A stretch of DNA of 64,000 nucleotides from Erwinia mallotivora (GTDB taxonomy: Bacteria > Pseudomonadota > Gammaproteobacteria > Enterobacterales > Enterobacteriaceae): positions 23,758-87,757 of the forward strand of contig NZ_JFHN01000069.1 of the NCBI RefSeq assembly GCF_000590885.1, given 5' to 3'. Made by a program: the position numbers and the translations under genes. The notes beneath the pieces were generated by a model. It saw only the letters and a list, made by a program, of their open reading frames with translations. It searched no databases and was not told the origin of the DNA. The stretch's first letter is position 1. Each line of letters starts with the position of its first letter. Of the stretch, positions 1 through 9,520 are shown in pieces.

Positions 1-76
1 TTGCTGCGCTGATAATTGCAGCGCGCTTGCGTGCCATCAGTTTTGCCTTGGGATGATCGTCTGGCCACTCTTTCAT
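1..76 (-). CDS. TetR-family regulator, N-terminal fragment (runs off left edge)
   Basis: Reading leftwards from the ATG at 76-74 gives about 25 residues beginning MKEWPDDHPKAKLMARKR, then AAIISAA. A basic stretch followed by an 'R-x-x-I-x-x-A-A' helix is the usual start of TetR-family repressors. A GAGGA ribosome binding site lies 8 bases upstream of the ATG. The gene is divergent from the DoxX-like gene, and two palindromes lie between them, as expected for a local autorepressor. The ligand-binding part is outside the window, so the family call rests on the first helix, the operators and the layout only. Confidence 0.55.
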   Translation of the reverse strand, partial: MKEWPDDHPKAKLMARKRAAIISAA

Positions 77-96
77 TACGAAATTCCTCGCCTTTT

Positions 97-148
97 AACG
101 ATAATATAGTCTATCGTATCTCTTGTTACGATATGGTTGATTATCGTA
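97..148. promoter_or_regulatory. Two tandem 22-bp operators between the TetR-like gene and the DoxX-like gene
   Basis: Each site has 7-base arms and an 8-base spacer. At 97-118 the arms are AACGATA and TATCGTA; at 127-148 they are TACGATA and TATCGTA. The two centres are exactly 30 bases apart, about three helical turns, so dimers would bind the same face. The likely ligand is the divergent TetR-type regulator. The sites lie 20-75 bases upstream of that gene's ATG, on AT-rich DNA that could hold both promoters. Confidence 0.6.
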
Positions 149-264
149 TTGTATCTTTTCAGGATGGTCTGCACCACCTGATGTCATTCACCGGTTCCCC
201 GCAGCCCTGCGTCACGATAATGACCGGGTGTTGCACCTCCGAACTCTTTACAGGAAACAGTGCC

Positions 265-690
265 ATGATCCACGAACAGATAAATGCCACAGAAAAACAA
301 CCTCATAAGTTAATGAATATGTTGCTGTGGGGCGTTCAGCTGTTGATCTTTATTGCCTTTGTTATTTTCGGTGGCATGAAAATGCTGATGCCTGTTAGTC
401 AGTTGGCCGCTATGTGGGTATGGCCGGGTCAGGTGCCGGTACATTTTCTGCGGGGGATGGGGCTGATTGATGCGCTTGGCGGAGCAGGGATTCTGCTGCC
501 TGCTTTGTTGAAAATAAAACCGCAGCTGTCAGTATGGGCTGCATCTGGCTGCACCTTACTGCAAATTTGTGCCATTACCTTTCATATCTCACGCGGTGAG
601 GCCGCCGTCACGCCGCTTAATTTTATCCTGCTGGCCTTGTGCGGTTTTATCTTGTGGGGGCGTCTACGGGTAGTCCCGTTTAGCAGATAA
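265..690 (+). CDS. DoxX-like small membrane protein
   Basis: A 141-residue protein starting at the ATG at 265, behind AGGAAACAG; the frame is open further upstream but has no comparable start. It contains about four hydrophobic segments (roughly residues 16-35, 52-75, 80-105 and 110-135). The pattern 'FGGMKML', 'LGLIDALGGAGILLPALLKIKP' and a short cytoplasmic end fits the DoxX/DoxX-like (DUF4345/DoxX_2) family, whose members are poorly defined inner-membrane proteins sometimes tied to redox or quinone stress. The divergent TetR-type regulator and operators suggest ligand-induced expression. Specific function unknown. Confidence 0.6.
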   Translation: MIHEQINATEKQPHKLMNMLLWGVQLLIFIAFVIFGGMKMLMPVSQLAAMWVWPGQVPVHFLRGMGLIDALGGAGILLPALLKIKPQLSVWAASGCTLLQICAITFHISRGEAAVTPLNFILLALCGFILWGRLRVVPFSR

Positions 691-773
691 AAGTTGCTGT
701 TGATAATGGGAAAGGGAGTGCGAATTATCGCCACCGGCAATCTTTCTGCATCCCGGCAGAGGTGCAATAAGCG

Positions 774-797
774 TAAGGCCGGATATCACCGGCCTTA
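774..797 (-). terminator. Hairpin terminator between the DoxX-like gene and yshB
   Basis: A perfect 9-bp stem (TAAGGCCGG / CCGGCCTTA) with a 6-base loop ends three bases before the yshB stop codon. A short T run follows on the plus strand and an A/T-rich stretch on the minus strand, so it may serve convergent transcripts from both sides. Confidence 0.6.
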
Positions 798-799
798 TT

Positions 800-913
800 T
801 CAACTGAACAGATTCATCATCAGGGCGCACATCACTGCTGCGATGGCGGTCTGTGGAGAATGTGCCCACGCCTGCGCTGTTTGCGTGATGAAATGAATGA
901 CAGATTCCAGCAT
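800..913 (-). CDS. yshB: YshB small membrane protein
   Basis: A 37-residue ORF (MLESVIHFITQT to AAVMCALMMNLFS) with an ideal GGGAGGA ribosome binding site. E. coli YshB is a 36-residue single-pass protein beginning MLES and ending in LFS, and is encoded directly downstream of glnG, exactly as here. The second half (about residues 22-36) is hydrophobic and would span the inner membrane. In Salmonella yshB is linked to intracellular fitness; no biochemical function is known. It may be read through from glnG, whose stop lies 110 bases upstream. Confidence 0.85.
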   Translation of the reverse strand: MLESVIHFITQTAQAWAHSPQTAIAAVMCALMMNLFS

Positions 914-1023
914 AGTATTCCTCCCGGTAGCCGCTCAGAATGATACTGATTAGCACCGACGTGTAAAGCCGCTGAAGGTATAAAAAAAAAGCAATGTGCC
1001 ATATTTTTACACCTTCTGCTGGC

Positions 1024-2433
1024 TTACTCCATCCCCAGCTCTTTCAGTTTGCGGGTCAGGGTATTGCGTCCCCAGCCCAGCAGTCGGGCGGCTTCCTGTT
1101 TGTGTCCCTGAGTGTGGCGCAAGGCTGTGGTCAGCAAGGTTCGTTCCATTTCAGGCTGTGCTTCGGAAAGCAGATTTTGATGACCCGAACGCAATGCACG
1201 ATCAGCCCACTGAGCCAGCAGCGTTGCCCAGCTGTCAGGTAAAGACTGCACCGGCGTGTCTGCCGTTGTCGTCTCAAAAAGTTCGCCTGGCAGATCCTGG
1301 ATCAGCACTTCCTGACCCGCCGCCATTACGGTCAGCCAGCGGCAGGTATTTTCCAGCTGACGCACGTTACCAGACCAGTGCAGACGGGTAAGCGCCGTTT
1401 CCGTTTCCGGATGCAGGACTTTTGCTTCAACGCCCAGTTCACGTGCCGCAATCTGTAAAAAATAGCGCGCCAGCCGTGGAATATCCTCCCGCCGTTCACG
1501 TAGCGGCGGCAGATGTACGCGGATCACATTCAGTCGATGAAACAGATCCTCACGGAACTTACCTTCCTGCACGCGCAGTTCCAGATTCTGGTGGGTGGCC
1601 GCGATAATGCGCACATCCACTTTGACGGGCGCATAGCCTCCAACGCGATAGAACTGACCATCAGCCAGCACGCGCAGTAAACGGGTCTGCACATCCAGTG
1701 GCATATCGCCGATTTCGTCCAGGAAGAGGGTGCCGCCATCCGCCTGTTCAAAACGTCCCTGACGGATCTGATTTGCCCCGGTAAATGCCCCTTTCTCATG
1801 ACCAAAGAGCTCTGACTCAATCAGATCCTTGGGGATAGCGGCCATGTTCAGGGCGATAAATGGCGCTTTAGCCCGCGGGCTGTGACGGTGCAGGGCGTGG
1901 GCGACCAGCTCTTTACCCGTACCTGATTCACCATTGATCAGCACGCTGATAGAAGAACGGGAAAGACGGCCAATGATGCGGAAGACATCCTGCATCGCCG
2001 GGGCCTCACCGATGATGTCGGTGGTCGGGCCGCTGACCGGCTGATTACGTGGCTGTTGCTGTTCCTGATAGTGGCTGATGGCACGCTCTACCAGCGCGAC
2101 GGCCTCATCAATATCAAAAGGTTTGGGCAGATAATCAAAAGCACCCTGCTGATAGGCGCTTACCGCCGCATCAAGATCGGAATGTGCCGTCATAATAATC
2201 ACCGGCAACATGGGATGGCGTTGTTTAATCTGTTTGAGTAGCGCCAGCCCATCCATTCCAGGCATACGAATATCTGAAAGTAAAACGTCTGGGGTTTTGG
2301 TAGACAGGGCGTCCAGCACCTCGTTACCGCTGTCAAAAGTGGCACAGCTTAAACCGGCTCCAGTGAGCGCGCGTTCAAGCACCCAGCGGATGGAGCTATC
2401 GTCATCGACGATCCAAACTATCCCTCGTTGCAT
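1024..2433 (-). CDS. glnG: Nitrogen response regulator NtrC
   Basis: A 469-residue protein, the same length as E. coli NtrC. Residues 1-120 are the receiver domain with the phosphorylated Asp54 in LLSDIRMPG. The centre is an AAA+ sigma-54 activator domain with Walker A GESGTGKE and the sigma-54 contact loop GAFTGA. The C-terminus is a Fis-type helix-turn-helix ([16 protein letters not shown]). Phosphorylated by NtrB under nitrogen limitation, it activates sigma-54 promoters, including the one in front of glnA here. It is the last gene of glnA-glnL-glnG and begins 7 bases after the glnL stop. Confidence 0.98.
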   Translation of the reverse strand: MQRGIVWIVDDDSSIRWVLERALTGAGLSCATFDSGNEVLDALSTKTPDVLLSDIRMPGMDGLALLKQIKQRHPMLPVIIMTAHSDLDAAVSAYQQGAFDYLPKPFDIDEAVALVERAISHYQEQQQPRNQPVSGPTTDIIGEAPAMQDVFRIIGRLSRSSISVLINGESGTGKELVAHALHRHSPRAKAPFIALNMAAIPKDLIESELFGHEKGAFTGANQIRQGRFEQADGGTLFLDEIGDMPLDVQTRLLRVLADGQFYRVGGYAPVKVDVRIIAATHQNLELRVQEGKFREDLFHRLNVIRVHLPPLRERREDIPRLARYFLQIAARELGVEAKVLHPETETALTRLHWSGNVRQLENTCRWLTVMAAGQEVLIQDLPGELFETTTADTPVQSLPDSWATLLAQWADRALRSGHQNLLSEAQPEMERTLLTTALRHTQGHKQEAARLLGWGRNTLTRKLKELGME

Positions 2434-2440
2434 AGAAACC

Positions 2441-3490
2441 TCACTGGCGAATAGGCAAATAAACTGAAAATTCTGTGTGGCCAGGCCAACTACTGAACTC
2501 TATTTTTCCTGAGTGCTGATCGATCAGACTGCGGGCGATAGACAGGCCTAAACCGGTCCCCCCTTCACGACCACTCACCATGGGATAAAACAGGGTGTCC
2601 TGTAGCTGAGCCGGAATGCCGGGGCCATCATCCTCAACATCAATGCGCGCCACCAGGCGATAACGCACGCCGTGCAGCGTCAGCTGAAATGCCGTGCGGG
2701 TACGAAGCGTGATTGTGCCACCTTCTTCCCCCAACGCCTGAAGCGCATTACGGACAACATTCAGTAACACCTGTTCGATCTGATCCGGATCGTGCGGTAA
2801 CTCTGGCAGGCTGGGATCGTAATCCCGTACCAGCGTCACATTGTCGGGCAGTTCCATCGATACCAGGTTAACCACACGCTCAGCGACCTGATGAATACTT
2901 TGTGTGACATGCATACCGGGCTGCTGAGGGCCAAGTAGCCTGTCCACCAGATTGCGCAGGCGGTCAGCCTGTTCAATAATCACCCTGGTGTACTCGGTCA
3001 GAGAGGGGTCGGGGAGCGCTTTTGCCAGCAACTGAGCGGCGCCCCGCAATCCTCCCAACGGATTTTTTATTTCATGAGCCAGACCCCGAACCAAATCGCG
3101 GGCTGCTACCTGCTGGGCATGTTGAATCTGTTCCTGACTGAGACGACGCTGATTGTCCATCGGCGCCATTTCCAGCAGTATTAAACCATCAGGCAGACGT
3201 TGCGCGGTCAGTGACATAATATGTGCGCGGCTGTCCACCACCAGGGTGACTTCACTATCGGTAAAGCCCTGACCAGCACTCAGACTCTCGCGCATGACGT
3301 CAATATTTAACGAAAAATATCCCATCAGCTCCGGCAAAGGCGTACCGAAAAGCTTGCGTGAGCTTTGAGCCAACAGCTGTTGTGCAGCAGGATTGGCGTA
3401 ATGCACCACCAGTTCGCTGTCGACCAGCAAAATACTGTTAATCAGAGAGTTGAGAATCTGCCCAGCATCGGGCAGCGTGCCAGTTGCCAT
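2441..3490 (-). CDS. glnL: Nitrogen sensor kinase/phosphatase NtrB
   Basis: A 349-residue cytoplasmic histidine kinase with no membrane segments. A PAS domain occupies about residues 10-110, the H-box [12 protein letters not shown] carries the autophosphorylated His139, and the ATP-binding domain has the N-box ([12 protein letters not shown]) and G-boxes ([17 protein letters not shown]). It phosphorylates or dephosphorylates NtrC according to PII uridylylation. It has its own weak promoter with an NtrC site (3503-3524) behind the glnA terminator, so it can be read from glnA or alone. Confidence 0.98.
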   Translation of the reverse strand: MATGTLPDAGQILNSLINSILLVDSELVVHYANPAAQQLLAQSSRKLFGTPLPELMGYFSLNIDVMRESLSAGQGFTDSEVTLVVDSRAHIMSLTAQRLPDGLILLEMAPMDNQRRLSQEQIQHAQQVAARDLVRGLAHEIKNPLGGLRGAAQLLAKALPDPSLTEYTRVIIEQADRLRNLVDRLLGPQQPGMHVTQSIHQVAERVVNLVSMELPDNVTLVRDYDPSLPELPHDPDQIEQVLLNVVRNALQALGEEGGTITLRTRTAFQLTLHGVRYRLVARIDVEDDGPGIPAQLQDTLFYPMVSGREGGTGLGLSIARSLIDQHSGKIEFSSWPGHTEFSVYLPIRQ

Positions 3491-3502
3491 ACAGTCTTCC
3501 CC

Positions 3503-3524
3503 TGCACCTTTTTAGTGCATTATA
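3503..3524 (-). promoter_or_regulatory. glnL promoter -10 overlapping an NtrC site
   Basis: TGCACC-N5-GTGCA (3503-3519) is a good NtrC dyad. It overlaps TATAAT on the minus strand (complement of 3519-3524). This is the arrangement of E. coli glnLp, where NtrC represses basal transcription of glnLG. The -35 is not clear. Confidence 0.7.
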
Positions 3525-3570
3525 GCCTTTTAACCCAGATATCGTCGTCCCTGACGATGAATTCGCGGTG

Positions 3571-3595
3571 AAAAAAGCCCATCCGGAGATGGGCT
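3571..3595 (-). terminator. Rho-independent terminator after glnA
   Basis: On the minus strand an 8-bp stem (AGCCCATC / GATGGGCT) with a 4-base loop is followed by six T. It lies about 155 bases after the glnA stop and before the glnL promoter, so most glnA transcripts should end here with partial read-through into glnLG. Confidence 0.85.
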
Positions 3596-3749
3596 GAAAT
3601 TTCCACGGCAATAATTCCCGGCGATTTTCATACCACAGCGGTGCTGGCTTCCCTCTTTCTCCCAAATAAAACAGCAGACTACGTTATTTTGGGTTATTTC
3701 GGTTGCCGCCCTACCGCGACATCGCATTCACCAGGTTCAGACGTTTTAA

Positions 3750-5159
3750 TCAGACGCTGTAGTACAGTTCAAACTCAACCGGATGCGGAGTCATACGAAC
3801 GCGGTCCAGCTCGGATTTACGCAGTTCGATGTAGGCATCGATGGTATCGTCAGTGAACACACCGCCACGGGTCAGGAACTCGCGGTCTTCGTTCAGCGCG
3901 TTCAGTGCTTCTTCCAGTGAACCGGCCACTTTTGGAATCTCAGCTTCTTCTTCCGGCGGCAGATCGTACAGGTTTTTGTCCATCGCATCGCCTGGATGGA
4001 TTTTGTTGATGATGCCGTCAAGGCCAGCCATCAGCAGTGCAGAGAAGCACAGGTAAGGGTTAGCCGCTGGATCCGGGAAGCGAGCTTCGATACGGCGGGC
4101 TTTCGGGCTGGCAACCACAGGAATACGAATAGACGCTGAACGGTTACGGGCAGAGTAAGCCAGCATGACCGGCGCTTCGTAGCCAGGAACCAGACGCTTG
4201 TAAGAGTTGGTGGTTGGGTTAGACAGAGCATTAATCGCTTTAGCATGCTTGATAACGCCGCCGATATAGAACAGCGCCGTTTCTGACAGGCCGCCGTATT
4301 TGTCGCCAGAGAACAGGTTGGTGCCGCCTTTGGACAGGGACATATGGCAGTGCATACCTGAACCGTTATCACCAAAAATAGGTTTTGGCATAAAGGTCGC
4401 GGTTTTGCCGTAAGCATGGGCAATGTTGTGCACAACATATTTGTAGATCTGAATTTCGTCTGCTTTTTTGGTCATGGTGTTGAAGCGGGTTGCCACTTCG
4501 TTCTGACCTGCTGTCGCCACTTCATGGTGGTGAGCTTCAACGACCAGGCCCATCTGCTCCATGGTCAGACACATAGCAGAACGGATGTCCTGTGAAGAGT
4601 CGACCGGTGGAACCGGGAAGTAACCGCCTTTCAGACCCGGACGGTGACCTTTGTTACCGCCTTCGTATTCTTTACCGGTGTTCCAGGCGGCTTCGATATC
4701 ATCGATAGCAACGTGGGAACCCGACGTGGTTGCGCCAAAGCGAACATCATCAAACAGGAAGAATTCTGGCTCTGGTCCAAAAAGAACGGTATCTGCAATG
4801 CCGGATGAGCGCAGGAAGTCTTCCGCGCGTTTGGCGATGGAACGAGGGTCGCGATCGTAGCCCTGCATAGTGCCTGGCTCAAGGATGTCACAACGAATGA
4901 TCAGCGTAGGATCTTCGAAGAAAGGATCCAGAACTGCGGTTGTCGCGTCAGGCATCAGAACCATGTCTGATTCGTTAATCCCTTTCCAGCCACCAATCGA
5001 AGAGCCGTCAAACATTTTGCCTTCTTCGAAGAAGTCAGCGTTAACCTGATGAGCAGGGATGGTAACGTGCTGCTCTTTACCCTTGGTATCGGTAAAACGC
5101 AGGTCAACAAATTTGACTTCATGCTCGTTCATCATCGACAGAACGTGTTCAGCGGACAT
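3750..5159 (-). CDS. glnA: Glutamine synthetase, type I
   Basis: A 469-residue protein with the beta-grasp N-terminal domain and the catalytic domain. Visible motifs are [10 protein letters not shown], the ATP-binding [14 protein letters not shown] and the adenylylated tyrosine in the loop NLYDLPPEE (about residue 398). It condenses glutamate, ammonia and ATP to glutamine as a dodecamer and is regulated by GlnE adenylylation. The ATG has AGGAGAG upstream. Expression is from a sigma-54/NtrC promoter and probably a sigma-70 promoter in the 434-base gap to typA. Confidence 0.99.
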   Translation of the reverse strand: MSAEHVLSMMNEHEVKFVDLRFTDTKGKEQHVTIPAHQVNADFFEEGKMFDGSSIGGWKGINESDMVLMPDATTAVLDPFFEDPTLIIRCDILEPGTMQGYDRDPRSIAKRAEDFLRSSGIADTVLFGPEPEFFLFDDVRFGATTSGSHVAIDDIEAAWNTGKEYEGGNKGHRPGLKGGYFPVPPVDSSQDIRSAMCLTMEQMGLVVEAHHHEVATAGQNEVATRFNTMTKKADEIQIYKYVVHNIAHAYGKTATFMPKPIFGDNGSGMHCHMSLSKGGTNLFSGDKYGGLSETALFYIGGVIKHAKAINALSNPTTNSYKRLVPGYEAPVMLAYSARNRSASIRIPVVASPKARRIEARFPDPAANPYLCFSALLMAGLDGIINKIHPGDAMDKNLYDLPPEEEAEIPKVAGSLEEALNALNEDREFLTRGGVFTDDTIDAYIELRKSELDRVRMTPHPVEFELYYSV

Positions 5160-5308
5160 ACTTAACTCTCCTGGATTTTGTCATTGTCGTCGTGGTCAGA
5201 TATCTTTACGGCGCATCAGGTTTGTTTTCTGGTGCAGTCATTCCAAAATAAAGCGTTCTGATCAGCCGGGACCTTCGTGAAACTGGCATTTTTGCTTACA
5301 AACATCAA

Positions 5309-5325
5309 AGCGAAATTTATGCCAA
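5309..5325 (-). promoter_or_regulatory. Sigma-54 promoter of glnA
   Basis: The minus strand reads TTGGCATAAATTTCGCT, with GG and GC separated by 10 bases, matching the sigma-54 -24/-12 consensus and nearly identical to E. coli glnAp2. Transcription should start about 12 bases further left, giving a leader of roughly 140 bases before the glnA ATG at 5159. Confidence 0.85.
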
Positions 5326-5380
5326 CTTTCTAAACCCGCATAAAAAGCGCTATGATGCGCCCTCTGATGAATCGGAATCT

Positions 5381-5474
5381 GCACCATGATGGAAGTCGCG
5401 CACCATGATGGTGCTTATGGTTACTGTCCTTGCGCTTTTATGGTGCATTTTTAGCGGCAGGTGCAATTGTTGCA
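5381..5474. promoter_or_regulatory. Cluster of NtrC enhancer sites upstream of glnA
   Basis: Strong site at 5400-5414, GCACCATGATGGTGC. A second dyad at 5431-5447 (TGCGC-N7-GGTGCA) resembles the other E. coli high-affinity site. A degenerate copy at 5381-5392 repeats GCACCATGATGG 19 bases from the strong site, and a weak dyad TGCAATTGTTGCA lies at 5462-5474. They are about 85-145 bases upstream of the sigma-54 promoter, the distance known for NtrC enhancers at glnA. Confidence 0.8.
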
Positions 5475-5532
5475 CTGTAAATGGCTAAAAAAGCAACCTG
5501 ACAGCAATCTTTAATTGATATTTGTGATCCTG

Positions 5533-5561
5533 TTCAGTCCTTCGATTAATCCGTGTACAAT
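5533..5561 (+). promoter_or_regulatory. Probable sigma-70 promoter of typA
   Basis: TTCAGT (5533-5538), a 17-base spacer, then TACAAT (5556-5561), 33 bases before the typA start. The -10 is good and the -35 is weak. Confidence 0.5.
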
Positions 5562-5593
5562 AGCGCGCTATTTCTAATGCCTGAGGCAAAGCT

Positions 5594-7417
5594 GTGATCG
5601 AAAATTTGCGTAACATCGCCATTATTGCCCACGTTGACCACGGTAAAACTACCCTGGTTGATAAATTGCTACAGCAGTCCGGAACCTTTGACGCCCGCGC
5701 TGAAGCAACCGAACGCGTAATGGACTCCAACGATTTGGAGAAAGAGCGTGGGATTACCATCCTCGCAAAAAACACCGCCATTAAATGGAACGACTACCGC
5801 ATTAATATCGTGGATACCCCAGGACACGCCGACTTCGGCGGTGAGGTAGAACGTGTGATGTCAATGGTTGACTCGGTGCTGCTGGTTGTGGATGCAATGG
5901 ATGGCCCAATGCCGCAAACCCGCTTTGTGACCAAAAAAGCTTTTGCAAATGGTCTGAAGCCGATCGTGGTTATCAACAAAGTTGACCGGCCTGGTGCCCG
6001 CCCTGACTGGGTTGTGGATCAGGTATTCGACCTGTTTGTTAACCTGGACGCGACCGACGACCAGCTCGACTTCCCGGTTATTTATGCCTCTGCCCTGAAC
6101 GGTATCGCGGGTCTTGACCACACCGATATGGCGGAAGACATGACCCCGCTGTATGAGGCCATCGTGAAGCACGTTTCTCCGCCACAGGTTGAGATGGCTG
6201 CGCCTTTCCAGATGCAGATTTCACAGCTGGACTATAACAACTATGTTGGTGTTATCGGTATCGGCCGCATCAAGCGTGGCAAAGTGAAGCCAAACCAGCA
6301 GGTGACCATCGTCGATAGCGAAGGCAAAACCCGTAACGGTAAAGTTGGCAAAGTGCTGACCCACCTCGGGCTGGAGCGTATTGATGCAACAGAAGCCGAA
6401 GCAGGCGACATCATCGCCATTACCGGTCTGGGCGAGCTGAACATCTCTGATACCATCTGTGATCCACAGAATGTGCAGGCGCTACCAGCACTGAGCGTTG
6501 ATGAACCAACGGTAACCATGTTCTTCAACGTCAACACCTCACCTTTCTGCGGTAAAGAAGGTAAGTTCGTGACCTCACGTCAGATCCTTGACCGTCTGAA
6601 CAAAGAGCTGGTGCACAACGTGGCGCTGCGTGTGGAAGAAACGGCTGATGCCGATGCCTTCCGCGTTTCAGGTCGTGGTGAACTGCACCTGTCGGTACTG
6701 ATCGAAAACATGCGCCGCGAAGGTTTCGAACTGGCGGTATCCCGTCCGAAAGTTATCTTCCGTGAATTCGAAGGCCGCAAACAGGAGCCATTCGAAAACG
6801 TGACGCTGGATATTGAAGAACAGCATCAGGGTGCAGTGATGCAGGCGATGGGTGAACGCAAAGCCGACATGAAAAACATGGACCCGGATGGTAAAGGTCG
6901 TGTGCGTCTTGACTACGTGGTGCCAAGCCGCGGCCTGATTGGCTTCCGTAACGAATTCATGACCATGACTTCTGGTACCGGGCTGCTCTACTCCACCTTC
7001 AGCCACTACGATGATGTTCGTCCGGGTGAAGTGGGCCAGCGTCAGAATGGCGTGTTGATCTCAAACGGCCAGGGTAAAGCGGTGGCATTTGCGCTGTTTG
7101 GCCTTCAGGATCGCGGCAAACTGTTCCTTGGTCACGGCGCGGAAGTGTATGAAGGCCAGATTATCGGTATTCACAGCCGTTCTAACGACCTGACGGTAAA
7201 CTGCCTGACCGGTAAGAAACTGACCAACATGCGTGCTTCTGGTACCGATGAGGCGACAACGCTGGTACCAGCCATCAAGATGACGCTTGAGCAGGCGATT
7301 GAGTTTATCGATGATGACGAACTGGTAGAAGTTACGCCGCTTTCTGTCCGTATTCGTAAACGTCACCTGACCGAAAACGATCGTAAACGCGCCATGCGCG
7401 GTAGCAAAGACGTTTAA
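5594..7417 (+). CDS. typA: Ribosome-associated GTPase BipA/TypA
   Basis: A 607-residue translational GTPase, the length of E. coli BipA, starting with GTG behind CTGAGG. The G1 motif AHVDHGKTT is at residues 12-20, followed by ERGITI, DTPGH and NKVD, then EF-G-like domains II, III and V and the BipA-specific C-terminal domain ([24 protein letters not shown]). It assists 50S assembly and growth at low temperature or under stress. It has its own terminator and is a single-gene unit divergent from glnA. Confidence 0.98.
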   Translation: MIENLRNIAIIAHVDHGKTTLVDKLLQQSGTFDARAEATERVMDSNDLEKERGITILAKNTAIKWNDYRINIVDTPGHADFGGEVERVMSMVDSVLLVVDAMDGPMPQTRFVTKKAFANGLKPIVVINKVDRPGARPDWVVDQVFDLFVNLDATDDQLDFPVIYASALNGIAGLDHTDMAEDMTPLYEAIVKHVSPPQVEMAAPFQMQISQLDYNNYVGVIGIGRIKRGKVKPNQQVTIVDSEGKTRNGKVGKVLTHLGLERIDATEAEAGDIIAITGLGELNISDTICDPQNVQALPALSVDEPTVTMFFNVNTSPFCGKEGKFVTSRQILDRLNKELVHNVALRVEETADADAFRVSGRGELHLSVLIENMRREGFELAVSRPKVIFREFEGRKQEPFENVTLDIEEQHQGAVMQAMGERKADMKNMDPDGKGRVRLDYVVPSRGLIGFRNEFMTMTSGTGLLYSTFSHYDDVRPGEVGQRQNGVLISNGQGKAVAFALFGLQDRGKLFLGHGAEVYEGQIIGIHSRSNDLTVNCLTGKKLTNMRASGTDEATTLVPAIKMTLEQAIEFIDDDELVEVTPLSVRIRKRHLTENDRKRAMRGSKDV

Positions 7418-7437
7418 TCTGACGTTGTTGCTGATAA

Positions 7438-7470
7438 ACAGGGCCGGAGATTTCCGGCCCTGTTTTTTTT
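7438..7470 (+). terminator. Rho-independent terminator of typA
   Basis: A 10-bp GC-rich stem (ACAGGGCCGG / CCGGCCCTGT, 6-base loop) is followed directly by a run of eight T, 20 bases after the typA stop. Confidence 0.95.
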
Positions 7471-7569
7471 CCTCTCTGAATCTGTCTTCCAGTTTTCAAA
7501 TTCGCCACCTGTTCAGGCTTCCATTTTACCGCTAGAGTGAATAGCTCACCGGAACAAAAGGAGATGGCC

Positions 7570-8166
7570 ATGCTGTATATCTTTGATTTAGGTAACGTCA
7601 TTGTTGATATTGACTTCAACCGGGTGCTGGGCGTCTGGAGCGATCTGGGGCGCGTGCCGTTAGCGACGCTGCAAAACCATTTCACTCTGGGGGAGAATAT
7701 TCATCGCCATGAGCGTGGAGAAGTGAGCGATGAAGCCTTCGCAGAGCAGATTTGCGAAGAGCTGGGCCTGGCGCTGAGTTTTGAACAGTTTACCGCTGGC
7801 TGGCAGGCTATATTCGTTGGTGTTCGCCCGGAAGTCTTACAGATAATGCAAGCGCTGCGCGACAAAGGTGAAAGGGTGGTTATTCTCTCCAATACTAACC
7901 GTCTGCACTGTAGTTTCTGGCCTGGTGAATACCCGGAAGTCCAGAGCGCTGTGGATAAACTTTACCTTTCACAGGATATGGGCATGCGTAAGCCCGAAGC
8001 CCGCATTTACCAGCAGGTGCTTGATGAAGAAGGTTTCAGCGCCTCTCAGACCATTTTCTTTGACGACAATCTGGAAAATATCGAGGGAGCACGGGCGCTT
8101 GGCATCCAGAGTATTCACGTTACGGATGCCAGTATCATCCCGGCGTTTTTTGCTGATAAGTCGTGA
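7570..8166 (+). CDS. yihX: HAD-family sugar phosphatase YihX
   Basis: 198 residues. The ATG at 7570 is preferred because AAAGGAGA sits 6 bases upstream and the protein then begins [13 protein letters not shown] as in E. coli YihX. HAD motif I is FDLGNVIVD (nucleophile Asp6), motif II is LSNTN, and the C-terminal metal-binding motif is FFDDN. The E. coli enzyme dephosphorylates alpha-glucose-1-phosphate. The stop codon overlaps the start of yihY (TGATG), so yihX-yihY-dtd is a translationally coupled run. Confidence 0.95.
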   Translation: MLYIFDLGNVIVDIDFNRVLGVWSDLGRVPLATLQNHFTLGENIHRHERGEVSDEAFAEQICEELGLALSFEQFTAGWQAIFVGVRPEVLQIMQALRDKGERVVILSNTNRLHCSFWPGEYPEVQSAVDKLYLSQDMGMRKPEARIYQQVLDEEGFSASQTIFFDDNLENIEGARALGIQSIHVTDASIIPAFFADKS

Positions 8167-9032
8167 TGTTTCGTCATCGTTACGCCAGTCAGCACCGCCT
8201 GCGGGCATTCTGGTCCTGGATCAGGTTGCTCTGGCAGCGCATTAATGAAGATGCCATGACCACGCTGGCAGGCAATCTGGCCTATGTTTCCCTGCTGTCG
8301 CTGGTGCCGCTGGTGGCCGTGGTATTTGCGCTGTTTGCTGCTTTCCCGGCATTTGCCACGGTCAGCGGGCAACTGAAAACCTTTATCTTCAGCAATTTTG
8401 TTCCGGCATCGGGCACGGCAATTCAGCAGTATCTCGAGCAGTTTGTGGCTAACGTTAATAAGATGACGGCGGTAGGAGCCTGCGGCCTGGTAGTGACGTC
8501 ATTGCTGCTGATGTATTCCATTGATACCGCGCTGAATACCATCTGGCGCAGTCAACGTAAACGCCCGCTGGTCTACTCCTTTGCCGTTTACTGGATGATC
8601 CTGACTCTGGGGCCATTGCTGGCTGGTGCCAGCCTGGCTATCAGCTCCTACCTGCTGTCACTGCGTTGGGCCTCAGTCAGTGGCGTCAGCTGGCTGATTG
8701 ATTATGGGCTACGAATTTTTCCTCTGTTACTCTCCTGGCTGGCATTCTGGCTGCTTTACAGTATTGTTCCCACTCGTCAGGTGGCTGGACGGGATGCGCT
8801 GGTCGGCGCGCTGGTTGCCGGATTATTGTTTGAGCTGGGGAAAAAAGCCTTTGCCCTCTATGTGACCATGTTCCCGTCATATCAGCTGATTTATGGTGTG
8901 CTGGCGGTTATCCCTATCCTGTTCCTGTGGATTTACTGGACCTGGTGTATTGTTTTGCTGGGTGCAGAGATTACCGCCTCCCTGGGGGACCACCGCCTGA
9001 CACAACAAAATAAAGAAGACGAGGGGTCATGA
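8166..9032 (+). CDS. yihY: YihY-family inner membrane protein
   Basis: 288 residues, starting at the ATG sharing a base with the yihX stop (a GTG three bases earlier is the alternative). Six or so membrane segments and the YihY/UPF0761 signature stretches ([55 protein letters not shown]) are present. It was once called ribonuclease BN, but that activity belongs to ElaC, so the function is unknown. It overlaps dtd by four bases (ATGA). Confidence 0.95.
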   Translation: MFRHRYASQHRLRAFWSWIRLLWQRINEDAMTTLAGNLAYVSLLSLVPLVAVVFALFAAFPAFATVSGQLKTFIFSNFVPASGTAIQQYLEQFVANVNKMTAVGACGLVVTSLLLMYSIDTALNTIWRSQRKRPLVYSFAVYWMILTLGPLLAGASLAISSYLLSLRWASVSGVSWLIDYGLRIFPLLLSWLAFWLLYSIVPTRQVAGRDALVGALVAGLLFELGKKAFALYVTMFPSYQLIYGVLAVIPILFLWIYWTWCIVLLGAEITASLGDHRLTQQNKEDEGS

Positions 9033-9466
9033 TTGCTTTAATTCAACGTGCGCTCAGCGCCAGCGTTAAGGTTGGCGGAGAAACCATCAGCGAAATCGGG
9101 CCGGGGTTGCTTATCTTACTGGGTGTGGAAAAAGGTGATGATCAGCAGAAAGCGCAGCGGCTGTGTGAGCGTGTGCTGGGTTACCGCATTTTCAGTGACG
9201 CTGACGGAAAAATGAATCTGAATGTCCGGCAGGCAGAAGGCAGCCTGCTGGTTGTGTCACAATTTACGCTGGCGGCCGACACCCAAAAGGGTCTGCGTCC
9301 CGGTTTTTCTCGCGGCGCAGAACCTGCGGACGCTGAGCGGTTGTATAACTATTTTGTGGAATGTTGCCGTGAAAAGGCGGTGACCACCCGGACCGGGCGC
9401 TTCGCCGCCGATATGCAGGTCGCACTGGTCAATGATGGCCCGGTCACCTTCTGGCTCCAGGTGTAA
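9029..9466 (+). CDS. dtd: D-aminoacyl-tRNA deacylase
   Basis: 145 residues, the family length. The two active-site motifs are intact: SQFTLAAD (about residues 77-84) and the C-terminal GPVTFWLQV with the cross-subunit Gly-cisPro. It hydrolyses D-amino acids, and glycine mischarged on tRNA-Ala, from tRNA. It is coupled to yihY by ATGA, and this neighbourhood is the E. coli one. Confidence 0.98.
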   Translation: MIALIQRALSASVKVGGETISEIGPGLLILLGVEKGDDQQKAQRLCERVLGYRIFSDADGKMNLNVRQAEGSLLVVSQFTLAADTQKGLRPGFSRGAEPADAERLYNYFVECCREKAVTTRTGRFAADMQVALVNDGPVTFWLQV

Positions 9467-9520
9467 GCCAGCGGGTTGAACGGCACGGAAGCGAACCAGA
9501 CTGAAAGAGAGAACCATTTT

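Noticed and set aside
996..1391. Open frames on the plus strand opposite glnG
   Set aside because: Antisense to a full-length conserved gene; no homology or ribosome binding site.
5284..5295. A plus-strand sigma-54-like sequence (TGGCATTTTTGC) near typA
   Set aside because: GG and GC are only 7 bases apart instead of 10.
8166..9032. Ribonuclease BN
   Set aside because: The old name for YihY is wrong; the RNase BN/Z activity belongs to a different protein (ElaC).
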